Of a stretch of 64,000 bases of DNA, positions 10,047 through 20,107 are shown one piece after another (position 1 is the first letter of the stretch; the number at the start of each line of letters is the position of its first letter). The DNA is from Leclercia adecarboxylata. GTDB taxonomy: Bacteria; Pseudomonadota; Gammaproteobacteria; Enterobacterales; Enterobacteriaceae. The DNA lies in contig NZ_CP035380.1 of NCBI RefSeq assembly GCF_006874705.1, forward strand, positions 1 through 64,000, in the 5' to 3' direction. The notes beneath the pieces are model-generated. The model was not told the origin of the DNA. It made no database searches and saw only the letters and a program-made list of their open reading frames with translations. A program made the translations under genes and the position numbers.

Positions 10047-10074
10047 CTATATGTGTTATCGTTAACATATATAG
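10047..10074. promoter_or_regulatory. LacI-family operator between regulator and hydrolase genes
   Basis: Imperfect palindrome centred on CG at 10060-10061: CTATATGTGTTAT and TTAACATATATAG match at 11 of 13 positions. A central CG and the GTTAT-CG-TTAAC core are typical of LacI/GalR-family sites. It lies just upstream of the hydrolase start, where binding would block the operon promoter. Confidence 0.7.
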
Positions 10075-10106
10075 TTAAGTAGAACCGATTTGGACTCAAC
10101 ACAATT

Positions 10107-11072
10107 TCAGAGGAATTGTGAGCTTTCTCTCATCTTTATGTCGAATGTGCCTTCAACAGAACTGAAATCGCGCTTGAGCAATTTTTTGACAGCTTGGTAG
10201 CCCACTTGATAGTAGTTAAAAGCGACAGTCGTCAGGCTCGGGACTAACAAATCGCTGTAGTCATAGTCACCCATGCCTACAATCCATACGTTATGACCGA
10301 TCTTGAGTTGCTGTTCTTTGGCGCGACGATATAAACGAATGGCAATATTATCGGTGGCACAAAAGTAGACATGATTAGGCTGTAATTGAACGGCCTGATA
10401 GCCAGCTTTGTCCTCCGAGTTGGCTAGGGCTTGTAGTGATAAATTCAACTCAGGGACGGTGTCGGTAATAGTGGCTTGCATCAACTTAGTGCGGCTAGAA
10501 AGCATACGCTCATCATAAATATAATGTACGGCAGCCAGCGGTGCCTGCTGCTGTTTTAACTGAGTGATGGTGTGGGAGACGAGGGCTTTAATCGCTGCAT
10601 GATCGGGGTAATATAAACAGCAATGGTGGGGGGTATTTTTGCCAATAAATACCACATTGTCTAAGGTTCGATAAAAAGTCTCTTCGACACTGTGCTTTGA
10701 CGCAATAATAATCGTGCCCAATGCATTTAAGCCGTTAAACTCTCTCACAGCTTGGCATTCTGACTCATGGTTAAACCCTGTGGCATGAAACAGCATTCGT
10801 ACTTGTGATTCATTGGCAGCAGCCAGCGCCCCTTTAATCACTAAACTGGTCGTATATGACTCAATACGAGGCGCGATGAAACCAATAATATTGGATTGGC
10901 TACGAATGGAGCGAGCAAATATATTAGGCGTGTAATGACTCTCTTTGACGATGGCATCAATTTTAAGGCGGTTCTCTTCCGAGACATAACCGCCATTAAA
11001 GTAACGCGACACAGTCATTGTTGAAATTCCAAGCTGCCTTGAAATCTCAGCCATGGTCATTTTTTTACTCAT
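10107..11072 (-). CDS. LacI-family transcriptional regulator
   Basis: 321-aa repressor. The N-terminal helix-turn-helix (MTMAEISRQLGISTMTVSRYFNGG) and hinge (SEENRLKIDAIVKES) are followed by a periplasmic-binding-protein-like effector domain (SNIIGFIAPRI... to VGMGDYDYSDLLVPSLTTV). By context it should repress the downstream hydrolase-EIICB-EEP genes and respond to the sugar or its phosphate, as TreR or MalI do. It lies just inside the right IS1 of the composite transposon. Confidence 0.88.
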   Translation of the reverse strand: MSKKMTMAEISRQLGISTMTVSRYFNGGYVSEENRLKIDAIVKESHYTPNIFARSIRSQSNIIGFIAPRIESYTTSLVIKGALAAANESQVRMLFHATGFNHESECQAVREFNGLNALGTIIIASKHSVEETFYRTLDNVVFIGKNTPHHCCLYYPDHAAIKALVSHTITQLKQQQAPLAAVHYIYDERMLSSRTKLMQATITDTVPELNLSLQALANSEDKAGYQAVQLQPNHVYFCATDNIAIRLYRRAKEQQLKIGHNVWIVGMGDYDYSDLLVPSLTTVAFNYYQVGYQAVKKLLKRDFSSVEGTFDIKMRESSQFL

Positions 11073-11320
11073 TACCTATTTCCTTCAATAATGCACTATT
11101 GCCATATCTCCAAGTGACTTCAAGATACAGAATTCAGAGTTGAGTCACTTGGGCATAGTATCCAATATATTGGCTAACAACACAGTAAATAAAACTGGGT
11201 GGACGTATGAGTGTTTAATTTTCACTCACAAGATTTAGACCTGAACTCAAGACCAAGGAGCGAGCGGTAATGCTGCCAACTTACTGATTTAGTGTATGAT
11301 GGTGATTTTAAGGTGCTTGC

Positions 11321-11596
11321 GTGGCTTCCATTTCCATCAGATGTCCTTCCTGCTCCGCTACTGAAGGCGTGGTGCGTAACGGCAAAAGCACTGCCGGACA
11401 TCAGCGCTATCTCTGCTCTCATTGCCGTAAAACATGGCAACTACAGTTCACTTACACCGCCTCTCAGCCCGGTACGCACCAGAAAATCATTGATATGGCC
11501 ATGAATGGCGTCGGATGTCGCGCCAGTGCACGCATTATGGGCGTTGGCCTCAACACGGTTTTACGTCACTTAAAAAACTCAGGCCGCAGTCGGTAA
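11321..11596 (+). CDS. insA: IS1 InsA, right copy
   Basis: 91 aa, identical in sequence to the left copy. It encodes the end-binding regulator and the N-terminal part of the InsAB' transposase. Confidence 0.93.
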   Translation: MASISIRCPSCSATEGVVRNGKSTAGHQRYLCSHCRKTWQLQFTYTASQPGTHQKIIDMAMNGVGCRASARIMGVGLNTVLRHLKNSGRSR

Positions 11597-12018
11597 CCTG
11601 GCGCATACAACCGGGCAGTGATGTGATTGTCTGCGCTGAAATGGACGAACAGTGGGGCTACGTCGGTGCTAAATCACGTCAGCGCTGGCTGTTTTACGCG
11701 TATGACAGGATACGGAGGACGGTTGTGGCGCACGTCTTCGGTGAACGCACTCTGGCCACACTGGAGCGTCTTCTGAGCCTGCTGTCGGCCTTTGAGGTCG
11801 TGGTATGGATGACGGATGGCTGGCCGCTGTATGAATCACGCCTGAAGGGAAAGCTGCACGTTATCAGCAAGCGTTACACTCAGCGCATTGAGCGACATAA
11901 CCTGAATCTGAGACAACATCTGGCAAGGCTTGGACGGAAGTCACTGTCGTTCTCAAAATCGGTGGAGCTGCATGACAAGGTCATCGGGCATTATCTGAAC
12001 ATAAAACACTATCAGTAA
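11515..12018 (+). CDS. insB: IS1 InsB, right copy
   Basis: 167 aa, same protein as the left copy; the G/T difference at 11931 is silent. It is expressed through the -1 frameshift with InsA. Confidence 0.93.
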   Translation: MSRQCTHYGRWPQHGFTSLKKLRPQSVTWRIQPGSDVIVCAEMDEQWGYVGAKSRQRWLFYAYDRIRRTVVAHVFGERTLATLERLLSLLSAFEVVVWMTDGWPLYESRLKGKLHVISKRYTQRIERHNLNLRQHLARLGRKSLSFSKSVELHDKVIGHYLNIKHYQ

Positions 12019-12033
12019 GTTGGAGTCATTACC

Positions 12034-12042
12034 TACGACATC
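12034..12042. repeat. Right 9-bp target-site duplication of the composite transposon
   Basis: TACGACATC, identical to 4926-4934, directly after the right IS1 end. Confidence 0.95.
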
Positions 12043-12054
12043 GGTAGAATACAT
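12034..12054 (-). pseudogene. First seven codons of the split M23 peptidase gene
   Basis: On the minus strand ATG at 12054 reads MYSTDVV and runs into IS1. The preceding in-frame codon is TAA, so this ATG is the most upstream start. GATGTCGTA (DVV) is the target duplication, so the frame continues exactly with KENAYLS at 4925. No strong Shine-Dalgarno is visible. Confidence 0.8.
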
Positions 12055-12146
12055 TTACTGGAATTCGCCGTTAGCATGAACACTGCGGCGTATGCTAGGG
12101 GTTTTCAGGAGGCGTGTCATCTGTCAGTTAATCGGGAGCACCGTTG

Positions 12147-12233
12147 ATGGTCGTCATTTTTGTAACATATCTTGTTTCCCGTTTGCTCCTGAAGCTCTGG
12201 GAACTGTATGACCAGCCCGACGGTGATGATTAA
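12147..12233 (+). CDS. Possible 28-aa small membrane peptide
   Basis: A short frame reading MVVIFVTYLVSRLLLKLWEL then YDQPDGDD. It has a hydrophobic first half and an acidic tail, with GGGAG about 9 bp before the ATG. It sits in the otherwise gene-free gap between the M23 gene and the pcoE-like gene. I do not recognise it; it could be a chance frame. Confidence 0.35.
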   Translation: MVVIFVTYLVSRLLLKLWELYDQPDGDD

Positions 12234-12342
12234 CGGGACTGAAACAGGTTACGGCAGAGCAATATGGGGCTCATGTCCTGCTACGTAACCCGTCAGTAAA
12301 GCCCTGCTGCGCACCTGACGCTAAGCACTAACCCGCCTGCAG

Positions 12343-12792
12343 TTACCTGGTCGAATACAGCCCGCGAAGCTTTCTTGCCTGCGTCTGATGTGCTTCCGCA
12401 CCGGCATTATTGACCTGCTCATGCACGAGAGCGGCTTTTTCTCCGGCATTCAGTTCGTTAAAAGAAGAAGACGAGGTCTTTGAATTTGCATCACTGCCGG
12501 ACAGCATTTTTTTATGTTCCTCAATCATTTTCTGATGCGCATAGGACGCGCTGTTGTTCATAAATGAATGAGCAACAATGGCCCTTTCATGTTCATTCAT
12601 TTCAGAGAATGAGGGCGTGTTGTTTTTATTAACCCTGTCCGGTAAGTTTTCATGCGTCGAGGAATTCACATGACTGACGGCTGAGGCATTATTAACAAAT
12701 CGATGTGCTTCATGGGCAATATCACTGGACTGAGCAAAAGCTGCCCCACAAAATAAAGCTGTAAACGCAGTGGTCGTGATTAATATATTCAT
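12343..12792 (-). CDS. PcoE/SilE-like periplasmic metal-binding protein
   Basis: 149-aa exported protein divergent from pcoA. Signal peptide MNILITTTAFTALFCGAAFA, then repeats characteristic of SilE/PcoE: SFSEMNEHERAIVAHSFMNN, SASYAHQKMIEEHKKM, ELNAGEKAALVHEQVNNAGAEAHQ. These His/Met-rich helices bind Ag(I)/Cu(I) in the periplasm in the known members. Its position upstream of pcoA corresponds to what has been called pcoE1 in sil-pco islands. It is clearly diverged from the pcoE copy at 19442. It shares the intergenic palindrome at 12893 with pcoA, so joint PcoR control is likely. Confidence 0.78.
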   Translation of the reverse strand: MNILITTTAFTALFCGAAFAQSSDIAHEAHRFVNNASAVSHVNSSTHENLPDRVNKNNTPSFSEMNEHERAIVAHSFMNNSASYAHQKMIEEHKKMLSGSDANSKTSSSSFNELNAGEKAALVHEQVNNAGAEAHQTQARKLRGLYSTR

Positions 12793-12892
12793 GTGTAATT
12801 ACCTTCTGAGGTACATAAAAGATGTCCTTATGATCATATATAAAAATAATCAACCTGTGGGGAAGATGACGTAAATGTAATACAGCTATGTA

Positions 12893-12910
12893 CATTACAC
12901 GATTGTAATG
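12893..12910. promoter_or_regulatory. Copper box in the pcoE-like/pcoA divergent region
   Basis: The palindrome CATTACACGATTGTAATG has 7-bp arms CATTACA and TGTAATG. It resembles the sites used by CopR/PcoR-type regulators and lies between divergent copper genes. Confidence 0.65.
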
Positions 12911-13026
12911 AATTTGTTTCTTAAGGTGTGCTAGATTCATTTCATTGTAAGTGGATGAACCAGTAATTTAATTTAAATCGGTTCTCGAATTCTGTCAGTA
13001 ACCATACTTTAAATAAGGGAATGCGC

Positions 13027-14844
13027 ATGCTGTTGAAAACGTCTCGACGAACTTTCCTGAAGGGGTTAACCCTCTCTGGCGTAGCCGGAAGTCTTGGCGT
13101 ATGGAGTTTCAATGCGCGTTCCAGTCTGAGCCTGCCAGTTGCCGCATCCCTGCAGGGTACTCAGTTTGACCTGACCATTGGTGAAACGGCCGTCAATATC
13201 ACGGGCAGTGAGCGTCAGGCCAAAACAATCAATGGAGGCCTGCCGGGGCCCGTTCTTCGCTGGAAAGAAGGTGACACCATTACCCTGAAGGTCAAAAACC
13301 GTCTTAATGAACAGACGTCCATTCACTGGCACGGCATTATTCTTCCGGCCAATATGGATGGTGTTCCGGGGCTGAGTTTTATGGGCATAGAGCCTGATGA
13401 TACCTACGTTTACACCTTTAAGGTTAAGCAGAACGGGACTTACTGGTACCACAGCCATTCCGGTCTGCAGGAACAGGAGGGGGTATACGGTGCCATTATC
13501 ATCGATGCCAGGGAGCCAGAACCGTTTGCTTACGATCGTGAGCATGTGGTCATGTTGTCTGACTGGACCGATGAAAATCCTCACAGCCTGCTGAAAAAAT
13601 TAAAAAAACAGTCGGATTACTACAATTTCAATAAACCAACCGTTGGCTCTTTTTTCCGCGACGTGAATACCAGGGGGCTGTCAGCCACCATTGCCGATCG
13701 GAAAATGTGGGCTGAAATGAAAATGAATCCGACTGACCTCGCGGATGTCAGTGGCTACACCTACACCTATCTCATGAACGGGCAGGCCCCGCTGAAAAAC
13801 TGGACCGGACTGTTCCGTCCCGGTGAAAAGATACGCTTACGGTTTATCAACGGCTCGGCAATGACCTATTTCGATATCCGTATCCCCGGGCTGAAAATGA
13901 CGGTCGTGGCTGCAGATGGCCAGTATGTAAACCCGGTTACCGTTGACGAATTCAGGATTGCCGTTGCCGAAACCTATGATGTCATTGTGGAGCCTCAGGG
14001 TGAGGCCTATACCATCTTCGCACAATCCATGGACAGGACCGGTTACGCTCGAGGGACACTGGCCACGAGAGAGGGGTTAAGTGCTGCCGTTCCCCCCCTC
14101 GATCCCCGTCCTCTGTTGACCATGGAAGATATGGGTATGGGGGGAATGGGACATGATATGGCAGGAATGGACCACAGCCAGATGGGAGGCATGGATAACA
14201 GCGGAGAGATGATGTCTATGGACGGTGCTGACCTTCCGGATAGCGGGACATCCTCCGCGCCCATGGATCACAGCAGCATGGCCGGTATGGATCATTCCCG
14301 GATGGCCGGAATGCCGGGTATGCAAAGTCATCCTGCGTCAGAAACGGATAACCCACTGGTTGATATGCAGGCGATGAGCGTCTCTCCGAAATTAAATGAT
14401 CCGGGTATTGGTCTTCGAAATAACGGAAGAAAGGTTCTCACGTACGCGGATTTGAAAAGCCGCTTTGAGGATCCTGACGGACGTGAACCTGGCCGTACCA
14501 TAGAACTGCATTTAACCGGCCACATGGAAAAGTTTGCCTGGTCATTTAACGGAATCAAGTTTTCAGATGCCGCACCGGTGCTGCTGAAATACGGTGAGCG
14601 GCTCAGGATCACGCTGATCAACGATACCATGATGACTCACCCCATTCACCTGCATGGTATGTGGAGCGATCTGGAAGATGAAAACGGTAATTTCATGGTT
14701 CGTAAACACACAATAGATGTTCCCCCTGGTACAAAACGCAGTTACAGAGTGACAGCAGATGCGCTTGGCCGCTGGGCGTATCACTGCCATTTGCTCTATC
14801 ACATGGAAATGGGAATGTTTCGTGAAGTCCGGGTGGAGGAATGA
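13027..14844 (+). CDS. pcoA: PcoA multicopper oxidase
   Basis: 605-aa periplasmic multicopper oxidase that oxidises Cu(I) to the less toxic Cu(II). A twin-arginine signal (TSRRTFLKG) directs folded export. Copper-ligand motifs are [21 protein letters not shown] and the C-terminal [13 protein letters not shown] long Met/His-rich insert ([18 protein letters not shown] and repeats, about residues 370-440) probably binds extra copper. I start at the second ATG, which has AAGGGA at good spacing; the ATG at 13021 would add two residues. pcoB follows at once, so they are translationally coupled. Confidence 0.95.
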   Translation: MLLKTSRRTFLKGLTLSGVAGSLGVWSFNARSSLSLPVAASLQGTQFDLTIGETAVNITGSERQAKTINGGLPGPVLRWKEGDTITLKVKNRLNEQTSIHWHGIILPANMDGVPGLSFMGIEPDDTYVYTFKVKQNGTYWYHSHSGLQEQEGVYGAIIIDAREPEPFAYDREHVVMLSDWTDENPHSLLKKLKKQSDYYNFNKPTVGSFFRDVNTRGLSATIADRKMWAEMKMNPTDLADVSGYTYTYLMNGQAPLKNWTGLFRPGEKIRLRFINGSAMTYFDIRIPGLKMTVVAADGQYVNPVTVDEFRIAVAETYDVIVEPQGEAYTIFAQSMDRTGYARGTLATREGLSAAVPPLDPRPLLTMEDMGMGGMGHDMAGMDHSQMGGMDNSGEMMSMDGADLPDSGTSSAPMDHSSMAGMDHSRMAGMPGMQSHPASETDNPLVDMQAMSVSPKLNDPGIGLRNNGRKVLTYADLKSRFEDPDGREPGRTIELHLTGHMEKFAWSFNGIKFSDAAPVLLKYGERLRITLINDTMMTHPIHLHGMWSDLEDENGNFMVRKHTIDVPPGTKRSYRVTADALGRWAYHCHLLYHMEMGMFREVRVEE

Positions 14845-14849
14845 TGCGA

Positions 14850-15740
14850 ATGAAGAGAAATTTGAAGGCCATACCTGTTCTGGTCGCCGGTTTGTTTACC
14901 TCACAGCTTTCTATTGCGGCGGGCTCCGTCTCTGCAGATCCCCACGCCGGGCACGACATGTCTGCCATGCAGATGCCAGCAGATGAGAATTTCACTGAGA
15001 TGACGTCAATGGAGCCCATTGTAACTGAGAGCAGAACGCCAATTCCGCCTGTTACCGATGCCGACCGGAAGGCTGCATTCGGCAATTTACAGGGGCATGC
15101 GATTCACAACAGTGCGATTAATTATCTGGTTCTGCTGGATCAACTGGAATGGCAACGGTCGGATAACACCAACAATTTCAGCTGGAGTGTTAACAGCTGG
15201 ATTGGAGGCGACACAGATCGGATTTGGCTAAAGAGTGAAGGTGAACGAAGCAATGGGGAAACGGAGGCGGCTGAAGCGCAGTTACTCTGGGGACATGCGG
15301 TTGGCCCATGGTGGGATTTGGTTGCGGGTGTCAGGCAGGATTTCAGACCTGCTTCTGCCCGGACCTGGGCTGCTGTCGGTTTTCAGGGGCTGGCACTCTA
15401 TAATTTTGAGTCTGAAATTACGGGTTTTGTCAGTAATGGCGGAAAAGCAGCCCTTCGTCTGGGAGGAGAATACGACGTTTTACTGACTAACCGGCTCATA
15501 CTCCAGCCATCCTATGAGGTGAATTTCTACAGTCAGGATGATGAATCGCGGGGTCGCGGCAGGGGACTGACTGACACAGAGCTGGGGCTCCGGCTGCGCT
15601 ATGAAATACGCCGTGAGTTTGCACCCTATATAGGCGTTTCCTGGAATCAACTTTACGGGAAAACATCCGATATGGCGAAAAGAGAAGGTGAGAAAGACCA
15701 TCAGGTAGTATTCCTGGCGGGAGCCAGAATCTGGTTTTAA
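14850..15740 (+). CDS. pcoB: PcoB outer-membrane copper resistance protein
   Basis: 296-aa CopB/PcoB family protein, predicted to be an outer-membrane beta-barrel needed with PcoA for resistance. Signal peptide ([25 protein letters not shown]), a Met/His segment ([12 protein letters not shown]), then alternating strands ending in a terminal aromatic residue (FLAGARIWF), typical of barrels. The ATG at 14850 has GGAGGA at 9 bp. The ATG at 14841, overlapping the pcoA stop, is an alternative. Confidence 0.93.
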   Translation: MKRNLKAIPVLVAGLFTSQLSIAAGSVSADPHAGHDMSAMQMPADENFTEMTSMEPIVTESRTPIPPVTDADRKAAFGNLQGHAIHNSAINYLVLLDQLEWQRSDNTNNFSWSVNSWIGGDTDRIWLKSEGERSNGETEAAEAQLLWGHAVGPWWDLVAGVRQDFRPASARTWAAVGFQGLALYNFESEITGFVSNGGKAALRLGGEYDVLLTNRLILQPSYEVNFYSQDDESRGRGRGLTDTELGLRLRYEIRREFAPYIGVSWNQLYGKTSDMAKREGEKDHQVVFLAGARIWF

Positions 15741-15779
15741 CGCACTGATATAAAACACTCAACTAAACAGGTAAATAAA

Positions 15780-16160
15780 ATGTCGATTTTAAATAAAGCC
15801 ATTCTTACAGGTGGCCTCGTTATGGGCGTTGCTTTCTCTGCTATGGCCCATCCGGAATTAAAAAGCTCTGTGCCACAGGCTGATTCAGCCGTAGCGGCCC
15901 CGGAAAAGATTCAGCTTAATTTCTCGGAAAATCTGACCGTGAAATTCTCAGGTGCAAAATTAACGATGACGGGTATGAAAGGCATGTCATCACATTCTCC
16001 GATGCCGGTCGCGGCAAAAGTGGCGCCAGGCGCTGACCCTAAATCGATGGTCATTATTCCGCGAGAGCCTTTACCCGCTGGCACTTATCGTGTTGACTGG
16101 CGCGCGGTTTCTTCAGATACGCACCCTATTACCGGTAATTACACCTTTACAGTGAAGTAA
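15780..16160 (+). CDS. pcoC: PcoC periplasmic copper chaperone
   Basis: 126-aa CopC/PcoC protein. Cleaved signal peptide ending AMAH, so that the mature protein starts with His, the Cu(II) ligand. The Met-rich loop ([13 protein letters not shown]) binds Cu(I). It hands copper to PcoA or PcoD. pcoD starts 4 bp after its stop. Confidence 0.94.
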
Positions 16161-16164
16161 TATT

Positions 16165-17094
16165 ATGAACGACCTGATTATGATTGTTATTCGTTTTCTT
16201 CTTTATCTGGATTTGATGGTAATATTTGGATTGCCATTTTTTCAGATATATGGAATAAGTGGTGTCAGACATGAAACCTATAACCTGACTAATTTCAGGT
16301 CGTTTATAACCTTTGCTGTTGTTACAGGCATCATTCTTACTGGCATTAATATGCTCCTGGTATCTAATGCCATGAGTGGAGTAACTGACCTCAGAGAATT
16401 ATCCATCCATGTTATCGAGATGGTGATAGAAGAAACTGATGTGGGTATTAGCTGGATTGTCAGGCTCTGTGCCCTGTTTACCACACTCGGTGCTTTGTTC
16501 CTTTACACTAATAAGAGAGTATTGTCCTGCCTGCTGATGACGATGAGTGGGGGCGTGGCGCTGGCTACACTTGCCTGGGGAGGACACGCCGTTATGCATG
16601 ACGGTCTGCATTACTATCTCCATTTACTGAGCGATCTGACCCATCTCGGCGCTGCAGGTGCCTGGACAGGTGCTCTGGTTGCATTTGCTATCCTGCTGAT
16701 GCGCAGAAACGAGCATAATGCACAGAGCGTCATTGTGATATCTGACTCCCTGGCAAAATTTGCCACGGCAGGAACGGTGATTGTTGTAGCCCTGATCCTG
16801 AGTGCGCTGGTCAACTATCTGTATATTGCTGAGGGTAACTTAACTCCCTTATTCAACAGTTCCTGGGGGAGGATATTGCTTGCCAAGACGGCTCTGTTTG
16901 TTCTGATGCTTCTTCTGGCTGCAGCAAACCGGTTTCACCTGGGTCCCCGGCTTGAAGTTATGGTCAGGGAAGGGAATTATGATCGCAGCGTTGCCCTGAT
17001 GCGAAACAGCATCCTGACAGAATTCGTTGTTGCGATTATCATTCTGGGCGCCGTAGCGTGGCTCGGAATGCTTGCTCCGTCTCAGGTCAGCTAG
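16165..17094 (+). CDS. pcoD: PcoD inner-membrane copper protein
   Basis: 309-aa CopD/PcoD family protein with about eight membrane helices, proposed to import copper into the cytoplasm for loading PcoA. The conserved [19 protein letters not shown] segment and [10 protein letters not shown] carry the His residues typical of the family. Last structural gene of pcoABCD; the regulators follow after 54 bp. Confidence 0.93.
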
Positions 17095-17148
17095 GGGACA
17101 GCCAAAGCTCATGCGTGAGATTTTTACTTTCATATCAGCGAGTTGACC

Positions 17149-17829
17149 ATGCAGCGTATTTTAATCGTTGAAGACGAACAAAAAACAGGTCGTTACCTGC
17201 AGCAGGGACTGGTTGAGGAAGGCTATCAGGCCGATCTCTTTAATAATGGCCGCGATGGTCTCGGGGCCGCGTCGAAGGGACAGTATGATTTGATAATACT
17301 GGACGTGATGCTGCCTTTCCTCGACGGGTGGCAAATCATCAGCGCACTGAGGGAGTCCGGGCACGAAGAACCGGTCCTGTTTTTAACCGCAAAGGACAAC
17401 GTGCGGGACAAAGTGAAAGGACTGGAGCTTGGCGCAGATGACTACCTGATTAAGCCCTTTGATTTTACGGAGCTGGTTGCACGTGTAAGAACCCTACTGC
17501 GCCGGGCACGCTCGCAGGCCGCAACAGTCTGCACCATCGCCGATATGACCGTTGATATGGTGCACCGGACCGTGATCCGTTCGGGGAAGAAGATCCATCT
17601 CACCGGTAAAGAATACGTTCTGCTTGAGTTGCTGCTGCAACGCACCGGAGAAGTGTTACCCAGGAGTCTTATCTCGTCCCTGGTCTGGAACATGAATTTT
17701 GACAGTGATACGAATGTGATTGATGTCGCCGTGAGACGTCTGAGAAGTAAAATTGATGATGACTTTGAGCCAAAACTGATCCATACCGTTCGCGGTGCCG
17801 GATATGTCCTGGAGATCAGAGAAGAGTGA
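17149..17829 (+). CDS. pcoR: PcoR response regulator
   Basis: 226-aa OmpR-family activator. Receiver domain with EDE acidic pocket and phosphorylatable Asp in [13 protein letters not shown], the Lys in IKPFDF, then a winged-helix domain ([18 protein letters not shown]...[12 protein letters not shown]...VRGAGYVL). It activates pcoE and probably pcoABCD in copper. The TTG at 17143 is rejected in favour of the ATG. It overlaps the pcoS start by 4 bp. Confidence 0.94.
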   Translation: MQRILIVEDEQKTGRYLQQGLVEEGYQADLFNNGRDGLGAASKGQYDLIILDVMLPFLDGWQIISALRESGHEEPVLFLTAKDNVRDKVKGLELGADDYLIKPFDFTELVARVRTLLRRARSQAATVCTIADMTVDMVHRTVIRSGKKIHLTGKEYVLLELLLQRTGEVLPRSLISSLVWNMNFDSDTNVIDVAVRRLRSKIDDDFEPKLIHTVRGAGYVLEIREE

Positions 17830-19226
17830 GGTTCAAAATTTCCCTGACCACACGCCTGAGCCTGATTTTTTCTGCGGTGATGCTTACGGTATGGTGGTTA
17901 TCAAGTTTTATCCTGATTAGCACCCTTAATGGCTATTTCGATAATCAGGACCGCGATTTTCTGACAGGTAAACTTCAGCTCACCGAAGAGTTTCTTAAAA
18001 CAGAGACGTTCCGGAACAAAACGGATATTAAGTCATTATCAGAAAAAATAAACGATGCGATGGTAGGGCACAATGGTTTATTCATTTCTATAAAAAACAT
18101 GGAAAATGAAAAAATTGTTGAACTCTATGCCAAAAATTCTGTTGTTCCAGCGGTCCTGCTTAATAAGTCGGGTGATATTCTCGACTATATGATCCAGACG
18201 GAAGAAAATAACACCGTGTACCGCAGTATCTCGCGGCGGGTTGCCGTGACGCCGGAACAGGGTAAAAGCAAACATGTCATCATTACGGTTGCCACGGATA
18301 CTGGGTATCACACCCTGTTTATGGACAAACTCAGTACCTGGCTGTTCTGGTTCAATATCGGTCTGGTCTTTATTTCTATTTTTCTGGGCTGGCTGACCAC
18401 ACGTATTGGTCTGAAACCGTTACGGGAAATGACCAGTCTGGCTTCCTCCATGACTGTACACAGCCTGGATCAGCGTCTAAATCCCGATCTGGCTCCGCCG
18501 GAAATCTCTGAGACCATGCAGGAGTTCAATAATATGTTTGATCGCCTGGAGGGGGCATTCCGGAAACTGTCAGATTTCTCGTCTGACATCGCGCATGAGC
18601 TGCGCACACCAGTCAGTAATCTGATGATGCAGACGCAGTTTGCACTGGCTAAGGAAAGGGATGTTTCGCATTACCGCGAAATTTTATTCGCTAACCTGGA
18701 AGAACTGAAAAGGTTGTCACGAATGACCAGTGACATGCTTTTTCTGGCACGTTCAGAGCATGGTCTGCTGCGGCTGGATAAACATGATGTGGATCTGGCA
18801 GCCGAACTGAATGAATTACGTGAGTTGTTCGAGCCCCTGGCAGACGAAACAGGAAAGACAATCACGGTTGAAGGAGAGGGCGTTGTTGCCGGAGACAGCG
18901 ATATGCTCCGACGTGCTTTCAGTAACCTGCTTTCCAATGCAATCAAGTATTCTCCCGATAACACCTGTACAGCGATACACCTTGAGCGTGACAGTGACTG
19001 TGTGAACGTGATGATTACGAATACGATGTCCGGCCAGGTTCCCGCTAATCTGGAACGTTTGTTTGACCGGTTCTATCGCGCAGACTCATCAAGGTTCTAC
19101 AACACGGAAGGCGCGGGGCTGGGATTATCAATTACAAGGTCGATCATTCATGCTCACGGCGGCGAGCTGTCAGCAGAACAGCAGGGGCGGGAAATTGTGT
19201 TCAGTGTGCGTCTGTTAAGAAGTTAA
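17826..19226 (+). CDS. pcoS: PcoS copper-sensing histidine kinase
   Basis: 466-aa membrane kinase of the CusS/PcoS type. Two membrane helices (about residues 11-31 and 165-190) enclose a periplasmic sensor loop. A HAMP region follows, then the phospho-acceptor His in [16 protein letters not shown] and the ATP-binding N, D/F and G boxes ([31 protein letters not shown]). GTG start overlapping pcoR. Confidence 0.94.
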   Translation: MRFKISLTTRLSLIFSAVMLTVWWLSSFILISTLNGYFDNQDRDFLTGKLQLTEEFLKTETFRNKTDIKSLSEKINDAMVGHNGLFISIKNMENEKIVELYAKNSVVPAVLLNKSGDILDYMIQTEENNTVYRSISRRVAVTPEQGKSKHVIITVATDTGYHTLFMDKLSTWLFWFNIGLVFISIFLGWLTTRIGLKPLREMTSLASSMTVHSLDQRLNPDLAPPEISETMQEFNNMFDRLEGAFRKLSDFSSDIAHELRTPVSNLMMQTQFALAKERDVSHYREILFANLEELKRLSRMTSDMLFLARSEHGLLRLDKHDVDLAAELNELRELFEPLADETGKTITVEGEGVVAGDSDMLRRAFSNLLSNAIKYSPDNTCTAIHLERDSDCVNVMITNTMSGQVPANLERLFDRFYRADSSRFYNTEGAGLGLSITRSIIHAHGGELSAEQQGREIVFSVRLLRS

Positions 19227-19254
19227 TACCGTTATTCAGAAGAAATATTGAAGG

Positions 19255-19268
19255 TGACAAAAATGTCA
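19255..19268. promoter_or_regulatory. PcoR/CusR box upstream of pcoE
   Basis: TGACA-AAAA-TGTCA, a perfect 5-bp inverted repeat with a 4-bp spacer, matching the known CusR/PcoR box form. It lies 173 bp before pcoE. Confidence 0.8.
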
Positions 19269-19441
19269 TCATTCAGTCACGCGATAAACAGAGGCGGTTT
19301 TTTATAATCATTCATAAATCAGGACAGCGTGATAATTCAATCGCCCGGTTCCTGGCGTGATGATCAACCAGCCCTGAGATCAAATGCTTTCTCTGTTATA
19401 AGCATTGATTGTTCGGGTATGAAAACACCGGAGACCCAACC

Positions 19442-19876
19442 ATGAAAAAGATCCTTGTATCCTTTATTGCCATGATGGCTGTCGCTTCATCTGCCTGGGC
19501 TGCAGAGACAATGAACATGCATGACCAGGTAAATAATGCCCAGGCGCCTGCCCATCAGATGCAATCATCCGCTGAAAAAAGTGCAGTTCAGGGGGAGAGC
19601 ATGAAAATGATGGATATGAGCGGTCACGATCAGGCCGCAATGTCCCATGAAATGATGCAAAACGGCAATTCTGCTGCCCATCAGGACATGGCTGAAATGC
19701 ATAAAAAAATGATGAAATCCAAGCCAGCAGCTTCTAACGAAACAGCAAAATCATTTTCCGAAATGAACGAGCATGAGAAAGCCGCTGTTGTACACGAGAA
19801 GGCGAATAATGGTCAGTCTTCAGTGATTCATCAGCAGCAGGCTGAAAAGCATCGCAGCCAGATCACCCAGAATTAA
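19442..19876 (+). CDS. pcoE: PcoE periplasmic copper-binding protein
   Basis: 144-aa exported protein. Signal peptide MKKILVSFIAMMAVASSAWA. The mature chain is rich in Met and His with SilE-like repeats (NMHDQVNNAQAPAHQM, MSHEMMQNGNSAAHQDMAEMHKKM, EMNEHEKAAVVHEKANN). It buffers periplasmic copper and is expressed from its own PcoRS-controlled promoter. The ATG at 19442 follows the signal-peptide criterion; the ORF extends further upstream without support. Confidence 0.94.
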   Translation: MKKILVSFIAMMAVASSAWAAETMNMHDQVNNAQAPAHQMQSSAEKSAVQGESMKMMDMSGHDQAAMSHEMMQNGNSAAHQDMAEMHKKMMKSKPAASNETAKSFSEMNEHEKAAVVHEKANNGQSSVIHQQQAEKHRSQITQN

Positions 19877-19927
19877 CCCGCAGCTCCACTTGTCAGACCC
19901 TCATTTGACGCCGAAGTCACTGGCTTA

Positions 19928-19952
19928 CGCTCCCGCCGGGAGCGTTTTTTTT
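19928..19952 (+). terminator. Intrinsic terminator of pcoE
   Basis: CGCTCCC-GCC-GGGAGCG followed by eight T. Confidence 0.9.
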
Positions 19953-20107
19953 CGTAATTAATAAGTGTCATTAAAAGCATCCATCACCATTATCATAATT
20001 GGCCCTGATCAAATAAAATTTAACTTATGTTGCGCGAGAATTCAGTTCATGAAAAAAATATCAGTATCATATTGTTTTTAATTATTATTTTCGTTCCCGG
20101 TTATATC

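Larger units (their letters stand above)
4935..12033. mobile_element. IS1-flanked composite transposon carrying an alpha-glucoside-type PTS operon
   Basis: 7,099-bp unit made of two 768-bp IS1 copies in direct orientation flanking 5,563 bp of AT-richer DNA. The outer ends carry identical 9-bp duplications, while the inner flanks differ, so the whole block moved as one unit. The cargo is all on the minus strand: LacI-type regulator, GH13 hydrolase, PTS EIICB and an EEP-family protein. Base composition and codon use differ from the sil/pco genes on both sides, which supports recent acquisition from another gammaproteobacterial source (inference). The insertion splits the M23 peptidase gene. Confidence 0.93.
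11266..12033 (+). mobile_element. IS1: IS1, right copy
   Basis: 768 bp, same orientation as the left copy and nearly identical to it. Its left flank (GGAGCGAGC) belongs to the cargo; its right flank is the target duplication TACGACATC. Confidence 0.96.
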
